DNA of 64,000 nt from Novosphingobium ovatum (lineage in GTDB: Bacteria; Pseudomonadota; Alphaproteobacteria; Sphingomonadales; Sphingomonadaceae), in contig NZ_JAAAPO010000001.1 of assembly GCF_009909235.1 (NCBI RefSeq), positions 1 through 64,000 on the forward strand. Direction: 5' to 3'. Below the pieces are notes generated by a model. That model was not told where the DNA came from. It did no database searches and saw nothing but the letters and a program-made list of their open reading frames with translations. A program made the position numbers and the translations under genes. This document shows positions 1-9,651 of this stretch, in pieces (positions within the stretch are counted from its first letter, which is position 1; each line of letters starts with the position of its first letter).

Positions 1-644
1 CGCGCTGTGCGTTTTCGATCACCTTGGCCGCCTCGGCGGCCTTGATGCTGGCGGCGCGGAACACGCCCCCGCTGGTGATCGCGTCATACAGGGCGGCGAC
101 ACGCTCCAGCACTTCGGGCGTCTGTCCAGAAACCACTTTGGTAATTTTGTCGATCGTGTGCTCGCGGTCGCCGGGGTTGATGCGTTCAGGCGAATAGCCC
201 AGATAGAAATCCCGTCCGCATTTCAGGCCCGATCCTGCCTCCAGAATGGGGGCGCAGACCTCCTCGGTCACGCCGGGATAGACGGTCGATTCATACACCA
301 CCACCGGACTGCGCCCTTCGGCCACGGCCGCGACCAGCATCGCCGATACGGTTCGTGACGCGGCCTCGACCATGCGCAGATCGGGGCGGTTGGCGCCGTC
401 AATCGGCGTTGGCACCGTGACGATATAGAAATCGGCCGGCGGGCAGATCGCCGGGTCCGCGCTCAGCGCCAGCGTGCTGGCCTCCAGTCGCTCCGCGCTG
501 ATTTCATTGGTGCGGTCATACCCCTTGGCCAGTTCGTCAATGCGGCGCGCGTCAATATCCAGCCCCACCGTCTCGAACCGACCCGCCAAAGCCACCGCCA
601 AAGGCAGCCCCACATAGCCAAGTCCCACCACAACAATGCGCATT
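1..644 (-). CDS. UDP-N-acetylhexosamine 6-dehydrogenase (TviB/WbpO type), 3' end outside window
   Basis: The enzyme oxidises C6 of a UDP-N-acetylhexosamine to the uronic acid with two NAD+, supplying an acidic sugar nucleotide for the polysaccharide. About 214 N-terminal residues are visible. They start MRIVVVGLGYVGLPLA, a GxGxxG dinucleotide-binding fold, and include VPTPID and SPERINPGDREHTI, which is the form typical of the Vi-antigen TviB/WbpO branch rather than UDP-glucose dehydrogenase. The catalytic Cys region lies beyond the left edge. The ATG at 642-644 is the natural start because the fold begins at residue 2. The gene shares its strand with the sugar transferase 30 bases upstream, so both are probably one transcript. 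Exact sugar (GlcNAc or GalNAc) is not decidable here. Confidence 0.88.
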
Positions 645-674
645 GTCCCAGAATCCATGCCTGTGTCCCAACCT

Positions 675-1991
675 TTACCGGTGGCCAAACCCGTTCAGCA
701 TGGTCTTGATCGTTTTGGCCACGATCAGCAGGTCCAGCCATACGGAGAAATTGCGGATGTAATAGAAGTCGAACGCCAATTTGGTTCGAATATCGTCCAC
801 GTCGGTAACGTGACCCTGACTGATTTGCGCCCATCCGGTGATGCCGGGTCGCACAACATAGCGATATCGGTAAAAGGCGATCTGCTCGCCATAATAGTCC
901 GACAGCGCGGCCGCCTCTGGCCGAGGGCCGATCCAGCTCATATCGCCCATCAGAATGTTGATGATCTGCGGCAGCTCATCAATGCGACTGCGGCGCAAAA
1001 AAGCGCCAATCCGGGTGATGCGCGGGTCGCGCGGGCGGGTGACGAAACGGTCCACGCCATCCTCGGCCTTGCGCCCCTTGCCGCTGGCCAGCGGGTCATC
1101 GCGCATGGTACGGAATTTGAAAACGGTGAATTCCCGCCCGCGATAGCCCACGCGCAATTGCCGGAACAGCACTGGCCCCGGGGAATCCAGTTTGATCACC
1201 AATGCGGTGATGATCAGGATCGGCAGCACCACGATCAGTGCGGGCACTGCCAGCAGCCGGTCCAGCTGCTTTTTCGCAAACAGCAACGACGATTGCGGTC
1301 CCAGCGCGCCAAAGGTGTTTTCCGACAGATGCTCAATTTCGGCCCGGCCGGTCAGTGATTCATACAGATCCTTGGCATGGTACACGGGGATCCCCGCCAG
1401 CACATAATCCGATAGCCGGGCCTGCCAGTCATCCGAATGGTCCTCCCGGAAGTCGGCGGCCACCGCGTCCACCCGTTCGGGCCAGCGGTTCAGTTCCATC
1501 CGTTGCGTGTCCAGCCCAGGCATCCCTTCGAACAGGTGCACACAGCCCCCCCCGACTAGCCCCAGCGACAGCCGCACATGGCGCTGCATCAACAGATAGA
1601 CCAGTGTGAACCACGCCACCGCCAGCACATAGGACAGCACCAGAATACCGCGCGCATAGGGCCAGCGGACCAGCAGGATCAGCGTCAACACCGCCCCGAA
1701 CGAGAGTGAGTAGCCCGCGACGATCCCGCTGCTTTCCCGCGTGCCGGGCAATTGCCCGACATTGCGGTGCAGCCAGAACCCGCCCAGAATCGCGGCCAGT
1801 GCCGCCAACGCGGTATGCTGGGCCTCCGGCTCCATCAAACCCTGCGGCAGGCCACGGCTCTGCACGATGAACGGGATGATCACACAGATCAGAATGCCCA
1901 CCGCCAATTGCGTCGCCGGGCAGAACCAGCGGCTTCGACGATTCAGGCGCAAATCATTGAACATCAACAGCCCCATATGTGCAGCAGGCAT
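675..1991 (-). CDS. Exopolysaccharide polyprenyl-phosphate sugar transferase (initiating enzyme)
   Basis: A 438-residue membrane protein that should transfer a sugar-1-phosphate from a UDP-sugar to undecaprenyl phosphate, the first step of repeat-unit assembly. The N-terminal half has several hydrophobic segments (roughly residues 23-45, 55-75, 92-145). The C-terminal bacterial sugar transferase domain starts near residue 235 with KKQLDRLLAVP, followed by SPGPVLFRQLRVG, FTVFKFRTM, SRIDELPQIINIL and GDMSWIGPRPE, then PGITGWAQI, all hallmarks of the family. The start at 1991 is backed by GGAGG five bases before the ATG; an in-frame ATG lies five codons in. It is divergent from the methyltransferase at 2145. 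Which hexose it transfers cannot be read from sequence alone. Confidence 0.93.
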   Translation of the reverse strand: MPAAHMGLLMFNDLRLNRRSRWFCPATQLAVGILICVIIPFIVQSRGLPQGLMEPEAQHTALAALAAILGGFWLHRNVGQLPGTRESSGIVAGYSLSFGAVLTLILLVRWPYARGILVLSYVLAVAWFTLVYLLMQRHVRLSLGLVGGGCVHLFEGMPGLDTQRMELNRWPERVDAVAADFREDHSDDWQARLSDYVLAGIPVYHAKDLYESLTGRAEIEHLSENTFGALGPQSSLLFAKKQLDRLLAVPALIVVLPILIITALVIKLDSPGPVLFRQLRVGYRGREFTVFKFRTMRDDPLASGKGRKAEDGVDRFVTRPRDPRITRIGAFLRRSRIDELPQIINILMGDMSWIGPRPEAAALSDYYGEQIAFYRYRYVVRPGITGWAQISQGHVTDVDDIRTKLAFDFYYIRNFSVWLDLLIVAKTIKTMLNGFGHR

Positions 1992-2144
1992 GCCGCCCTC
2001 CAGCCATCCATGGGGGAACCTCTAGGCCATTTGCCCGCGCATAGCGGAATCAAGACGGTTCCATTTCCGAGCATTCGTAGGTTTGCGGATCAGTCGTTTG
2101 CGTAGATCAAGCGCACAAACGGGCAAAGCCAAAGGCAGGAATGG

Positions 2145-3002
2145 GTGATGGGCGGAACCATTATTGGCAATATCGATCCTGAAACCGTTGCCGGTTTCGG
2201 TGCGGAATGGGCAGCGTTTGATCAGACCGCACTGGAAGAGGCGGAATGGCGACGGTTGTTTGAACGATACTTCCGTATTTTCCCGTGGAATACGTTGCCA
2301 AAGGGCGCGTCCGGGTTTGATTTGGGCTGTGGTTCGGGGCGCTGGGCGGCGGGGGTCGCGCCGCGGGTCGGGCATTTGCACTGCATTGACCCGGCAAGCG
2401 ATGCCTTGGCCGTGGCGCGGCGGCGGATGGCGGGGCAGGGCAATGTCAGCCTGCACCACGCCGGGGTGGATGCGATTCCCTTAGGCGATGGCAGCCAGGA
2501 TTTCGGCTATTCGCTGGGGGTGTTGCACCATATTCCCGACACGGCGGCCGCGTTGCGTGATTGCGTGGCCAAGCTGAAGCCGGGCGCGCCGTTTCTGGTC
2601 TATCTGTATTATGCTTTCGACAATCGCCCTGCGTGGTTCCGGGCGCTGTGGCGGGCCAGCGATGTGGCGCGGCGGGGGATCTGTCGTTTGCCATTTTGGT
2701 TGCGCCGCCGCGTGACCAGCCTGATCGCCGCCTTGGCCTATTGGCCGCTGGCGCGGGCCGCTGGCTTGGCGGAAATGCTGGGGGTGGATGTGGCGCGCTG
2801 GCCGCTGTCCTCCTATCGCCAGACCAGTTTCTACACCATGCGCACCGACGCGCTCGACCGGCTGGGCACCCGGCTGGAGCAGCGTTTCACCCGCGCGCAA
2901 ATGGCAGACATGATGGCGGCGGCGGGGTTGGAGAACATCCGCTTTTCTGACGAGGTGCCGTATTGGGTGGCGGTGGGCACCCGGCGTCAGACGCAGGGGT
3001 GA
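2145..3002 (+). CDS. Class I SAM-dependent methyltransferase
   Basis: A 285-residue protein with the Rossmann methyltransferase motif I FDLGCGSGRWAAG near residue 64 and a later acidic loop CIDPAS, then YSLGVLHHIPD, typical of Methyltransf_11-like enzymes. It probably methylates a sugar or lipid-linked intermediate of the exopolysaccharide, because it opens a chain of glycosyltransferase genes with almost no spacing (the next gene starts 2 bases after its stop). The first codon is GTG followed directly by ATG, so the true start could be one codon later. A long central stretch rich in Arg/Trp/Ala (about residues 165-215) may dock to the membrane. Substrate unknown. Confidence 0.85.
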   Translation: MMGGTIIGNIDPETVAGFGAEWAAFDQTALEEAEWRRLFERYFRIFPWNTLPKGASGFDLGCGSGRWAAGVAPRVGHLHCIDPASDALAVARRRMAGQGNVSLHHAGVDAIPLGDGSQDFGYSLGVLHHIPDTAAALRDCVAKLKPGAPFLVYLYYAFDNRPAWFRALWRASDVARRGICRLPFWLRRRVTSLIAALAYWPLARAAGLAEMLGVDVARWPLSSYRQTSFYTMRTDALDRLGTRLEQRFTRAQMADMMAAAGLENIRFSDEVPYWVAVGTRRQTQG

Positions 3003-3003
3003 A

Positions 3004-4209
3004 GTGGTCGTGACGGGGGTGCTGTATATCTCGTATGACGGCATGATGGAGCCGTTGGGGCAAAGTCAGGTTATCACCTATCTGGAACGTTTGTCGCTGG
3101 GGCGGCATGTCCATCTGATCAGCTATGAAAAGGCGGGTGATTGGCGTGATGGCGACCGCCGCCGCGCGGTGGCGGCGCGTCTGGCGCGGGGCGGGATCGT
3201 GTGGCACCCGCTGGCCTATCACAAATCGCCCACGGTGCCGGCCACGCTATATGACGCGCTGCGCGGTGCGGTGTTGGCCGCCGCGCTATGCTGGCGGCAT
3301 GGTTTGCGCATCGTCCATGCGCGGTCCTATGTTCCGGCGGTGATCGGGGCGGCGGCGCGGACGCTGACGGGTGCTCGGCTGGTGTTTGACATGCGCGGGC
3401 TGTGGCCCGACGAAAAGGTCGATGGCGGCGCATGGGGCGCGCAATCGCGCGCCTATCGCTGGACCAAGCGGATCGAGGCATGGCTGTTGCGCCGGGCCGA
3501 TCATGTGGTGACGCTGACCCAGGCGTCCTTGCCGGTGTTGCGGCGGCTGGGTTTGCCGGGGTGGACGCCGGTGTCGGTCATCCCCACCTGCGCCGATCTG
3601 GAGCGATTTGCCCCGCCTGCGTCCAACCCCGCGCCCGCATCTTCGCGGGTTTTCACGCTGGGCTATGTCGGATCGATCGGCACGCGATACCTGTTTGACG
3701 AGGTGGTGGCCGTGTTCGCCCTGATCCGTGCGCAGCGGCCCGGCGCGCGGCTGTTGGTGGTCAACCGCAATGATCCGGGGCTGGTGATCGAGCGGGTGCG
3801 GGCGGCGGGCTTGCCGGTCGAGGCGGTGCAGGTGGTGGCGGCCGATCATGCCGCCGTGCCGGGGCTGATCCGCCAGATGGACGCGGGCACGGCCTTTTAC
3901 GCTTCGTCCTTTTCCACGGTCGCTACCGCCCCGACCAAGCTGGGTGAGTATCTGGGCTGTGGGGTGCCGTGTCTGGGCAATGCCGGGGTGGGCGACATGG
4001 ATCAGGTGCTGGCCAATGATGGCGCGCCGGTGGGCGTGGTGATGCCCGATTTCACGCCCGAATCCCGTGCGCAGGCGGTGGCGCAATTGCTGGCGCTGTG
4101 CGATGCGCCCGACACCGGGGCGCGGTGCCGGGCGGCGGCGCAGGCGCGCTTTGCCGTGACGGCGGGGGTGCGCGCCTATGCCCGGATCTGGGATGGAGAG
4201 CGGACATGA
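3004..4209 (+). CDS. Glycosyltransferase, family 4 type
   Basis: A 401-residue GT-B glycosyltransferase. The N-terminal half carries a acceptor-side fold beginning VLYISYDGMMEPLGQSQ and RIVHARSYVPA; the C-terminal half carries FTLGYVGSIGTRY and the donor-site region APTKLGEYLGCGVPCLGN, where the Glu and Gly-rich loop correspond to the EX7E-like nucleotide-sugar site of GT4. It is cytoplasmic and adds one sugar to the lipid-linked repeat unit. The start is a GTG two bases after the preceding stop, with a second GTG two codons later. The stop overlaps the ATG of the next glycosyltransferase (ATGA), so translation is likely coupled. Donor and linkage cannot be inferred. Confidence 0.9.
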   Translation: MVVTGVLYISYDGMMEPLGQSQVITYLERLSLGRHVHLISYEKAGDWRDGDRRRAVAARLARGGIVWHPLAYHKSPTVPATLYDALRGAVLAAALCWRHGLRIVHARSYVPAVIGAAARTLTGARLVFDMRGLWPDEKVDGGAWGAQSRAYRWTKRIEAWLLRRADHVVTLTQASLPVLRRLGLPGWTPVSVIPTCADLERFAPPASNPAPASSRVFTLGYVGSIGTRYLFDEVVAVFALIRAQRPGARLLVVNRNDPGLVIERVRAAGLPVEAVQVVAADHAAVPGLIRQMDAGTAFYASSFSTVATAPTKLGEYLGCGVPCLGNAGVGDMDQVLANDGAPVGVVMPDFTPESRAQAVAQLLALCDAPDTGARCRAAAQARFAVTAGVRAYARIWDGERT

Positions 4210-5315
4210 ACCGGTTGGCGCGTCGGCGACTATTGGTGCTGTGCCCTTTTCCCGTTGGGCGGGCGGCTGGGCAACGGTTGAAGTATGAGCCCTATTTCAA
4301 CGATTGGGTGGCGCAAGGGTGGGACATCACTGTGTCCTGCTTCATGCCGCCCGACCTGTGGGAGGTTGTCTATCAGCCCGGCCATCTGTGGGACAAGCTG
4401 CGGGGCGTGATGACCGGATACCGGCGCCGATGGCGCGATCTGCTGCGGTTGTGGCAATATGATTGCGTCTATCTGTTCATGTGGGGCACGCCGTTTGGCC
4501 CGCCGGTGTATGAGCGGTTGGTGCGCTGGCTGGCGCGCGGGCTGGTCTATGATCTGGAGGACAACATCTTTGTCGGCCAGACGGCGATGGCCAGCGCCAG
4601 CCCCAACCGTATCGTCCGCCTGATCAAGGGGCCGGGCAAGGCGCGCTATCTGGCACGGGTGGCCGATGCGGTGATCGTCGCATCGCCTCATATGGTTGAT
4701 CCCACGCGGGCGCTGAACCGCAATGGCGCGGTGACTTGCATCCCGCCCTCGCTGGACACGGATCGCATCTGCCCCGCCGATCCGCCGCCATTGCGCGATC
4801 GGGTGGTGATCGGCTGGACGGGCACCTTTTCCAGCCGGCCCTATCTGGACATGCTGGCCGATGTGTTGCGTCAATTGGCCGCTCGGGTGCCGTTCACGCT
4901 GCGGGTGATTGGCAATTTTGACTATGATCTGCCCGGTGTGGATCTGGACGTGGTGCAATGGTCCGCCGCGCGTGAGGCGGAGGACCTGCAATCGCTGGAT
5001 ATCGGCGTGTATCCGCTGCCTGATGACGAATGGACGCGGGGCAAGGCGGGGCTGAAGATCATTCAGTATCAGGCTGCCGGGCTGGCCTGTGTGGCCAGCG
5101 ATGTGCCACTGTCGCGCGAACAGATCCGCGAAGGGGAAACCGGCTTTCTGGTGCGCAATGATGCCGAATGGCTGGACCGGCTGGAGCGTTTGGTGCGGGA
5201 CGCCGATTTGCGCCGGGCCATGGGCGCGGCCGGGCGGCGCGACGCGGTGGCGCAATACAGCCAGGGCGTGATTGCCCCGGCCTATCGCGCGGTGCTGGAT
5301 CAGGCGGCGGGGTAG
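4206..5315 (+). CDS. Glycosyltransferase, GT-B fold
   Basis: A 369-residue protein starting MNRLARRRLLVLCPFPVGR. The ATG overlaps the stop of the previous gene in ATGA; an upstream extension in the same frame has no family resemblance, so it is excluded. The C-terminal donor domain shows VIGWTGTFSSRPYLDML, LRVIGNFDYD, then KAGLKIIQYQAAGLACVASDVP followed by REGETGFLV, which is the usual GT4 donor-binding signature. The centre includes VYDLEDNIFVGQ. It most likely acts right after or before its overlapped neighbour in building the repeat unit. It converges with the amidotransferase gene, leaving a single base between stops. Confidence 0.9.
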   Translation: MNRLARRRLLVLCPFPVGRAAGQRLKYEPYFNDWVAQGWDITVSCFMPPDLWEVVYQPGHLWDKLRGVMTGYRRRWRDLLRLWQYDCVYLFMWGTPFGPPVYERLVRWLARGLVYDLEDNIFVGQTAMASASPNRIVRLIKGPGKARYLARVADAVIVASPHMVDPTRALNRNGAVTCIPPSLDTDRICPADPPPLRDRVVIGWTGTFSSRPYLDMLADVLRQLAARVPFTLRVIGNFDYDLPGVDLDVVQWSAAREAEDLQSLDIGVYPLPDDEWTRGKAGLKIIQYQAAGLACVASDVPLSREQIREGETGFLVRNDAEWLDRLERLVRDADLRRAMGAAGRRDAVAQYSQGVIAPAYRAVLDQAAG

Positions 5316-5316
5316 A

Positions 5317-7281
5317 TTACCCGCGCCGCCACGCCTGAAACATCAACACGCTCCACAATGCCTGCGTCTGCTCTTCGGCGCCGTGCAGATGCGCGTGCCA
5401 GCGGCGGCGGATCAGGCCGACATCAAACAGTCCATCGGCGGCCAGCGCGCTTTCCGACAGCAGATCCTCGGCCCAGTCGCGCAGCGGACCCTTCAGCCAC
5501 AGGCCCACCGGAATGGCAAAGCCCGCCTTGGGCCGGTCCACCAGCGCGCGCGGGACATGGGTGTAGAGCAGTTCCTTGAGGATATGCTTTCCCCCGCCAC
5601 TAGCGAATTTCAGTGCCGGCGCGATGCGGGCGGCCGTGGCGGTGACGCCGGGGTCCAGAAACGGCACCCGCGTTTCCAGGCTGACGGCCATGGCGGCGCG
5701 GTCCACCTTGCACAGGATGTCGTCGGGTAGATAGGTGACGGCATCGGCATGCATCATCCCCACCTCCAGCGGCAGCGCGGCCAAGCGCGCGTCCAGCCCC
5801 AGCCGCGATTGCCGGACCACATCGCCCGACAGCGGGGATCCCGTCAGCAGCCAATCGTCCAGAAAGCCATCGAACAGCGCATCGAAACTGTCCGCCCGCG
5901 CCATGGTGCGCAGGCCGCGCCGGGCGTTGTGGCCAAATTGCCCCGACCGCCGCCGCCCACGCAGATCGGACAGCAGGTTCCACAGGCCCGGCGGCAATTG
6001 CCCCGCTCCATTCAGCACCATGGCCCGCAACGGTCCGGGCAGGCGCGCAATCCGCCGCCACACGCGCGGCACCTGCTGGTGGCGGTTGTATCCGCCAAAC
6101 AATTCGTCCCCCGCGTCGCCCGACAATGCCACCGTCACCTGCCGCCGCGCCAGTTTGGCCACCAGATGCGTGGGCAATTGCGAGCTGTCGGCAAAGGGTT
6201 CGTCAAACACATGCGGCATCGCCGGGATCAGGTCCAGCGCGTCGCGGGCGGTGACATACAGCTCGGTATGGTCGGTGCCCAAAACCTGCGCCACCTGCTT
6301 GGCATGGACCGCCTCGTCAAAGCCGGCCTCTTCAAACCCGATGGTAAAGCTGCGGATCGGTTGCGACACCGATTTTTGCGCCAGCGCCGTGATCAGCGAG
6401 CTGTCGATCCCGCCTGACAGGAACGTGCCCACCGGCACATCGGCGACCAATTGTTGCCGCACCGCATGGCCCAGCGCCGCGTCCAATGCGGCCAGCGCCT
6501 CATCCGCGTCATCAATCGGATCGGCGGCACCGGCCAACACCTCATCCGCGTAATCGAACCAGCGCGTCAGGATCAGCCCGTCCTGTGCCACGCCCTCCAC
6601 CGGCGGGGCGGCGGGCGCATTGCGCGCGCGGTCCACGCCCACCGTCAACAGGCAGCCGGGCGGCAACTTATACACCCCGCGATAGATCGACCACGGCGCC
6701 GGCACATAGGCGCGCGCCATCAGTACGGACAGCGCCTGCGGCTCGACCCCTGCGTCAAACCCCGGCAGCGCCCGGATCGGCGCCAGCGTCGAGGCAAAGG
6801 CAAACCCGGCCGCGCACCAGCCGTAATACAGCGGCTTTTCCCCGAAACGGTCGCGCGCCAGCGTCAGCGTGCGGTCCGCCGCGTCCCACAGCGCGATGGC
6901 AAACATGCCCTGCGCCATCTCCACCGCCGCCTGCACGCCCCATGCGGCGATCGCGGCCAGCAACACCTCGGTATCGGAATGGCCGCGCCATGGCGGCGCC
7001 ATCCCGGCCTGCTCCAATCGGGTGCGGATGGCGGCGAAATTGTAAATTTCGCCATTGAACACCACCGTATAGCGCCCGCAGGCCGAATGCATCGGCTGAT
7101 GCCCGGCCTGTGTCAGGTCCAGAATGGCCAGACGCCGGTGGCCCAGCCCCACGCGCCCGCTATCATCCACCCATTCGCCCGCACTGTCGGGCCCGCGTGG
7201 CACGATGCGGTCGGTCATCGCCCGCACCGTTTCGGGCAGGACGCGCGTCTCTCGCGCAATCAATCCGGCAATGCCGCACAT
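5317..7281 (-). CDS. asnB: Asparagine synthetase-like glutamine amidotransferase
   Basis: A 654-residue two-domain enzyme. The N-terminal class II glutamine amidotransferase domain begins MCGIAGL, so Cys2 is the nucleophile, and contains NGEIYN and RDRFGEKPLYYG. The synthetase domain carries the ATP pyrophosphatase loop FLSGGIDSSL and SGDAGDELFGGYNRH. The family makes asparagine from aspartate, but copies inside polysaccharide loci are often thought to amidate uronic acids; the nearby UDP-HexNAc dehydrogenase makes that a reasonable alternative. The ATG at 7279-7281 is fixed by the need for Cys2. It runs opposite to the flanking glycosyltransferases and with the methyltransferase located 31 bases upstream, so the two probably form a small minus-strand unit. 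Confidence 0.93.
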   Translation of the reverse strand: MCGIAGLIARETRVLPETVRAMTDRIVPRGPDSAGEWVDDSGRVGLGHRRLAILDLTQAGHQPMHSACGRYTVVFNGEIYNFAAIRTRLEQAGMAPPWRGHSDTEVLLAAIAAWGVQAAVEMAQGMFAIALWDAADRTLTLARDRFGEKPLYYGWCAAGFAFASTLAPIRALPGFDAGVEPQALSVLMARAYVPAPWSIYRGVYKLPPGCLLTVGVDRARNAPAAPPVEGVAQDGLILTRWFDYADEVLAGAADPIDDADEALAALDAALGHAVRQQLVADVPVGTFLSGGIDSSLITALAQKSVSQPIRSFTIGFEEAGFDEAVHAKQVAQVLGTDHTELYVTARDALDLIPAMPHVFDEPFADSSQLPTHLVAKLARRQVTVALSGDAGDELFGGYNRHQQVPRVWRRIARLPGPLRAMVLNGAGQLPPGLWNLLSDLRGRRRSGQFGHNARRGLRTMARADSFDALFDGFLDDWLLTGSPLSGDVVRQSRLGLDARLAALPLEVGMMHADAVTYLPDDILCKVDRAAMAVSLETRVPFLDPGVTATAARIAPALKFASGGGKHILKELLYTHVPRALVDRPKAGFAIPVGLWLKGPLRDWAEDLLSESALAADGLFDVGLIRRRWHAHLHGAEEQTQALWSVLMFQAWRRG

Positions 7282-7312
7282 GGAAAAGTCGCCCCTCTAA
7301 ACCCCGGAAAAA

Positions 7313-8293
7313 TCAGCCCGCCGCCGGTTTGCGATACAGCGCCACAAAGCGGTTGCCCCAGCGCCCGCGCAACCCCGGCAGCCGGGCCAGTGCCACGCCC
7401 ATCCGCGCGATCATCCCGCGCGCGCCTCCATGATGGCTATAGGGCCAGCCATCCTCGTGTACCTGCCATGCGATGGGGTGCAGGCCCAGCCGGTCAAACA
7501 GTGCCCGTTGCGCCCGCGCGTCGAAATACAGCACATGCCATGGGATGAAGCTGCCCTGTTGCCCGCGCGCCGCCTTGGCCCGCGCCCAGGCACGCACGCA
7601 CATCCCGATCAGCGATCCGTTCAGTTCCAGCGGGCCCTGCGCCGCCAGCACGCCGCCGGGGCGCAGCCGCGCCACAATCCCCGCCAGCGTGGGCAGCGGA
7701 TCGGTCATATGTTCGATCACATCGCCCAGATGGATCGCGTCCCATTCGTCCGCATCGCGCCAATCGCCGCGCATCAGGTCAAACACCGAAGCGCCCGACC
7801 GTTCCGCCGCCGCATCCGCCGCACTCGCGCCAAATTCGGCCCCCTGCGCCAGAAAGCCCGCCGCCAGCGCGGCGCGCAGAAAATCCCCATTGCCACAGCC
7901 ATAGTCCAGCACCCGCGCGCCATCGGTCAGATGGGCGCGCAGGTGGGTGATCATCGTGTCATGGTTGGCCCGCCCGTCATCGGCATAGAACGCCTGATGA
8001 TAGGCGTCGGGCGCGTACATCCGCGCCAGCGTGGCGGCGTCGGGCACCGGATTGATGAAATGCGCGCCGCAACCGGCGCAGGCGAAAAAGCGATAGCCCG
8101 CCCCGTCAAACCGTGTGTCATGCGGATAGCCCCCCCGCCATGCGGGCGCGCCACAAGCCAGACATTTGGCCCCGCCCAGTGCTGCCAGCGGGTCGTGGCG
8201 CGGCCATGATCCGCGCCGGACTGCCTGCTCCCCCCCGGAAAAGGGCGAGGGCGCGCCGTTGGTATCTGTCTGCACTGGAAAGGCACTCCACAT
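7313..8293 (-). CDS. Class I SAM methyltransferase with N-terminal zinc ribbon
   Basis: From the ATG at 8293 the product is 326 residues. An N-terminal Cys4 cluster (CLACG, then CAGCG about 28 residues on) is a treble-clef zinc site, followed by the methyltransferase core VLDYGCGNGDFLRAA and IHLGDVIEHMTDPLPTL and a C-terminal FIPWHVLYFD region. This architecture is common in sugar C- or O-methyltransferases and in polysaccharide gene clusters. The frame is open further upstream, but the added residues are basic and hydrophobic without family resemblance and no good ribosome site is seen, so 8293 is a compromise and could be shorter still. It lies just upstream of the AsnB-like gene on the same strand. 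Confidence 0.8.
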   Translation of the reverse strand: MWSAFPVQTDTNGAPSPFSGGEQAVRRGSWPRHDPLAALGGAKCLACGAPAWRGGYPHDTRFDGAGYRFFACAGCGAHFINPVPDAATLARMYAPDAYHQAFYADDGRANHDTMITHLRAHLTDGARVLDYGCGNGDFLRAALAAGFLAQGAEFGASAADAAAERSGASVFDLMRGDWRDADEWDAIHLGDVIEHMTDPLPTLAGIVARLRPGGVLAAQGPLELNGSLIGMCVRAWARAKAARGQQGSFIPWHVLYFDARAQRALFDRLGLHPIAWQVHEDGWPYSHHGGARGMIARMGVALARLPGLRGRWGNRFVALYRKPAAG

Positions 8294-8529
8294 CAGCCGG
8301 GCGTGGAAAGCCCGATCACGCTGTATAGGGTGCAAGCGCGAGATCGCCCGCGCAATAAGAAATGGAATGAATAACCGCGCTATCGTCCAGAGAATAATCC
8401 AAGTTGGCAGTAGCTGGTACGAATACGGATGGAGTGTTGCTTGCCCTGATGGGCGGGGCAGCCCACACCCCCCGCCCAAGGGCCGGGGGCAGCCATGTCG
8501 CTTCCCGGCGTTTGTGTGGAGCCTTGCCT

Positions 8530-9651
8530 TTGTCCCGTCACATCGCCTTTGTCTTGCCCAGCCTGGCCGGTGGAGGGACTGAGCGTTTGACGCTGGATCT
8601 GGCGCGTTCCGCGCTGGGGCGCGGGCTGCGGGTCAGCTTGTTATTGGCACAGCGGCGCGGGGAATTGTGCGATTTGGTGCCTGATGGCGTCGATCTGGTG
8701 GATCTGGACGCGGGGCGGCTGCGTGATGTCGTGGGGCCACTGCGACGCTGGATGCGGGGCACGGAGGCGGATGCGTTGATCGCTGCGCTATGGCCGTTGC
8801 CGGCGCTGGCGGTGATGGCGCGGATGGGCCTGCGCCGTGCCGATGGCACCCGCCCGCGCCTGATCGGGGTCGAACATTGTTCGCTCTTGGCCCAATATGG
8901 CGGGGACGCGCGCGGGCGCACGATGCTGCGCCTGTCGATGGCGGTGCTGTATGGCATGGCTGACGGGCTGGCGGGGGTGTCGGACGGGGTTGCCGCCGAA
9001 ATGGCGGAACTGGCCGGGCTGCCGCGCGCGCAGGTGGCGACGATCTATAATCCCGTGCCGGTGCCGGTCCGCAGCGTGGAGGAGCCGGCGGCGGTGGCGG
9101 CATGGCGGGCGCGCGGCGGGGTGCGGTTTATCGGCGTGGGATCGCTGAAAACGCAAAAGAATTTTCCGTTGCTGTTGCGCGCCTTTGCCCGCCTGTCGGC
9201 AGAGGCATCGTATCGCGGGGAGGCGCCGCCGCAACTGGCCATCGTGGGAGAGGGGGATCAGCGCCCCCTGCTGGAGGCGGAGGTGGCGCGGCTGGGGCTG
9301 GGCGATCAGGTGGTGATGCCCGGTTTCACGCCCACGCCCGCTGACTGGATGGCGGCGGCGGACGTGTTTGTGCTGTCGTCCGATTATGAGGGGTTGGGCA
9401 ATGTCATCGTCGAGGCGATGCATTGCGGACTGCGTGTGGTGGCGACCGATTGCCCGCATGGCCCGGCCGAGATTCTGGTCAATGGCCGGTATGGGCGGCT
9501 GGTGCCGGTGGGCGATGCGGCGGGGCTGGCACAGGCGATGGGGCGGGCGGCTTCGGACCTGCCCGATGCGGCGGGGCAACAGGCGCGCGCGGCGTGGTTC
9601 TCGGTCGACCGGGCGCTGGACGCCTATCTGGCGCTGGCGGGGCTGGCATGA
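8530..9651 (+). CDS. Glycosyltransferase, family 4
   Basis: A GT-B enzyme whose conserved part begins RHIAFVLPSLAGGGTERL, the classic N-terminal GT4 acceptor motif. The C-terminal part shows RFIGVGSLKTQKNFPLLL, LAIVGEGDQRPLLE and VFVLSSDYEGLGNVIVEAM, the last containing the EX7E pair for nucleotide-sugar binding, then VVATDCPHGPAEIL. I chose the TTG at 8530 because GGAG lies eight bases before it and the family alignment begins there; an ATG at 8449 in the same frame is possible. The stop overlaps the flippase start (ATGA). It is the first gene of a tightly packed plus-strand run to 12695. Confidence 0.9.
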   Translation: MSRHIAFVLPSLAGGGTERLTLDLARSALGRGLRVSLLLAQRRGELCDLVPDGVDLVDLDAGRLRDVVGPLRRWMRGTEADALIAALWPLPALAVMARMGLRRADGTRPRLIGVEHCSLLAQYGGDARGRTMLRLSMAVLYGMADGLAGVSDGVAAEMAELAGLPRAQVATIYNPVPVPVRSVEEPAAVAAWRARGGVRFIGVGSLKTQKNFPLLLRAFARLSAEASYRGEAPPQLAIVGEGDQRPLLEAEVARLGLGDQVVMPGFTPTPADWMAAADVFVLSSDYEGLGNVIVEAMHCGLRVVATDCPHGPAEILVNGRYGRLVPVGDAAGLAQAMGRAASDLPDAAGQQARAAWFSVDRALDAYLALAGLA

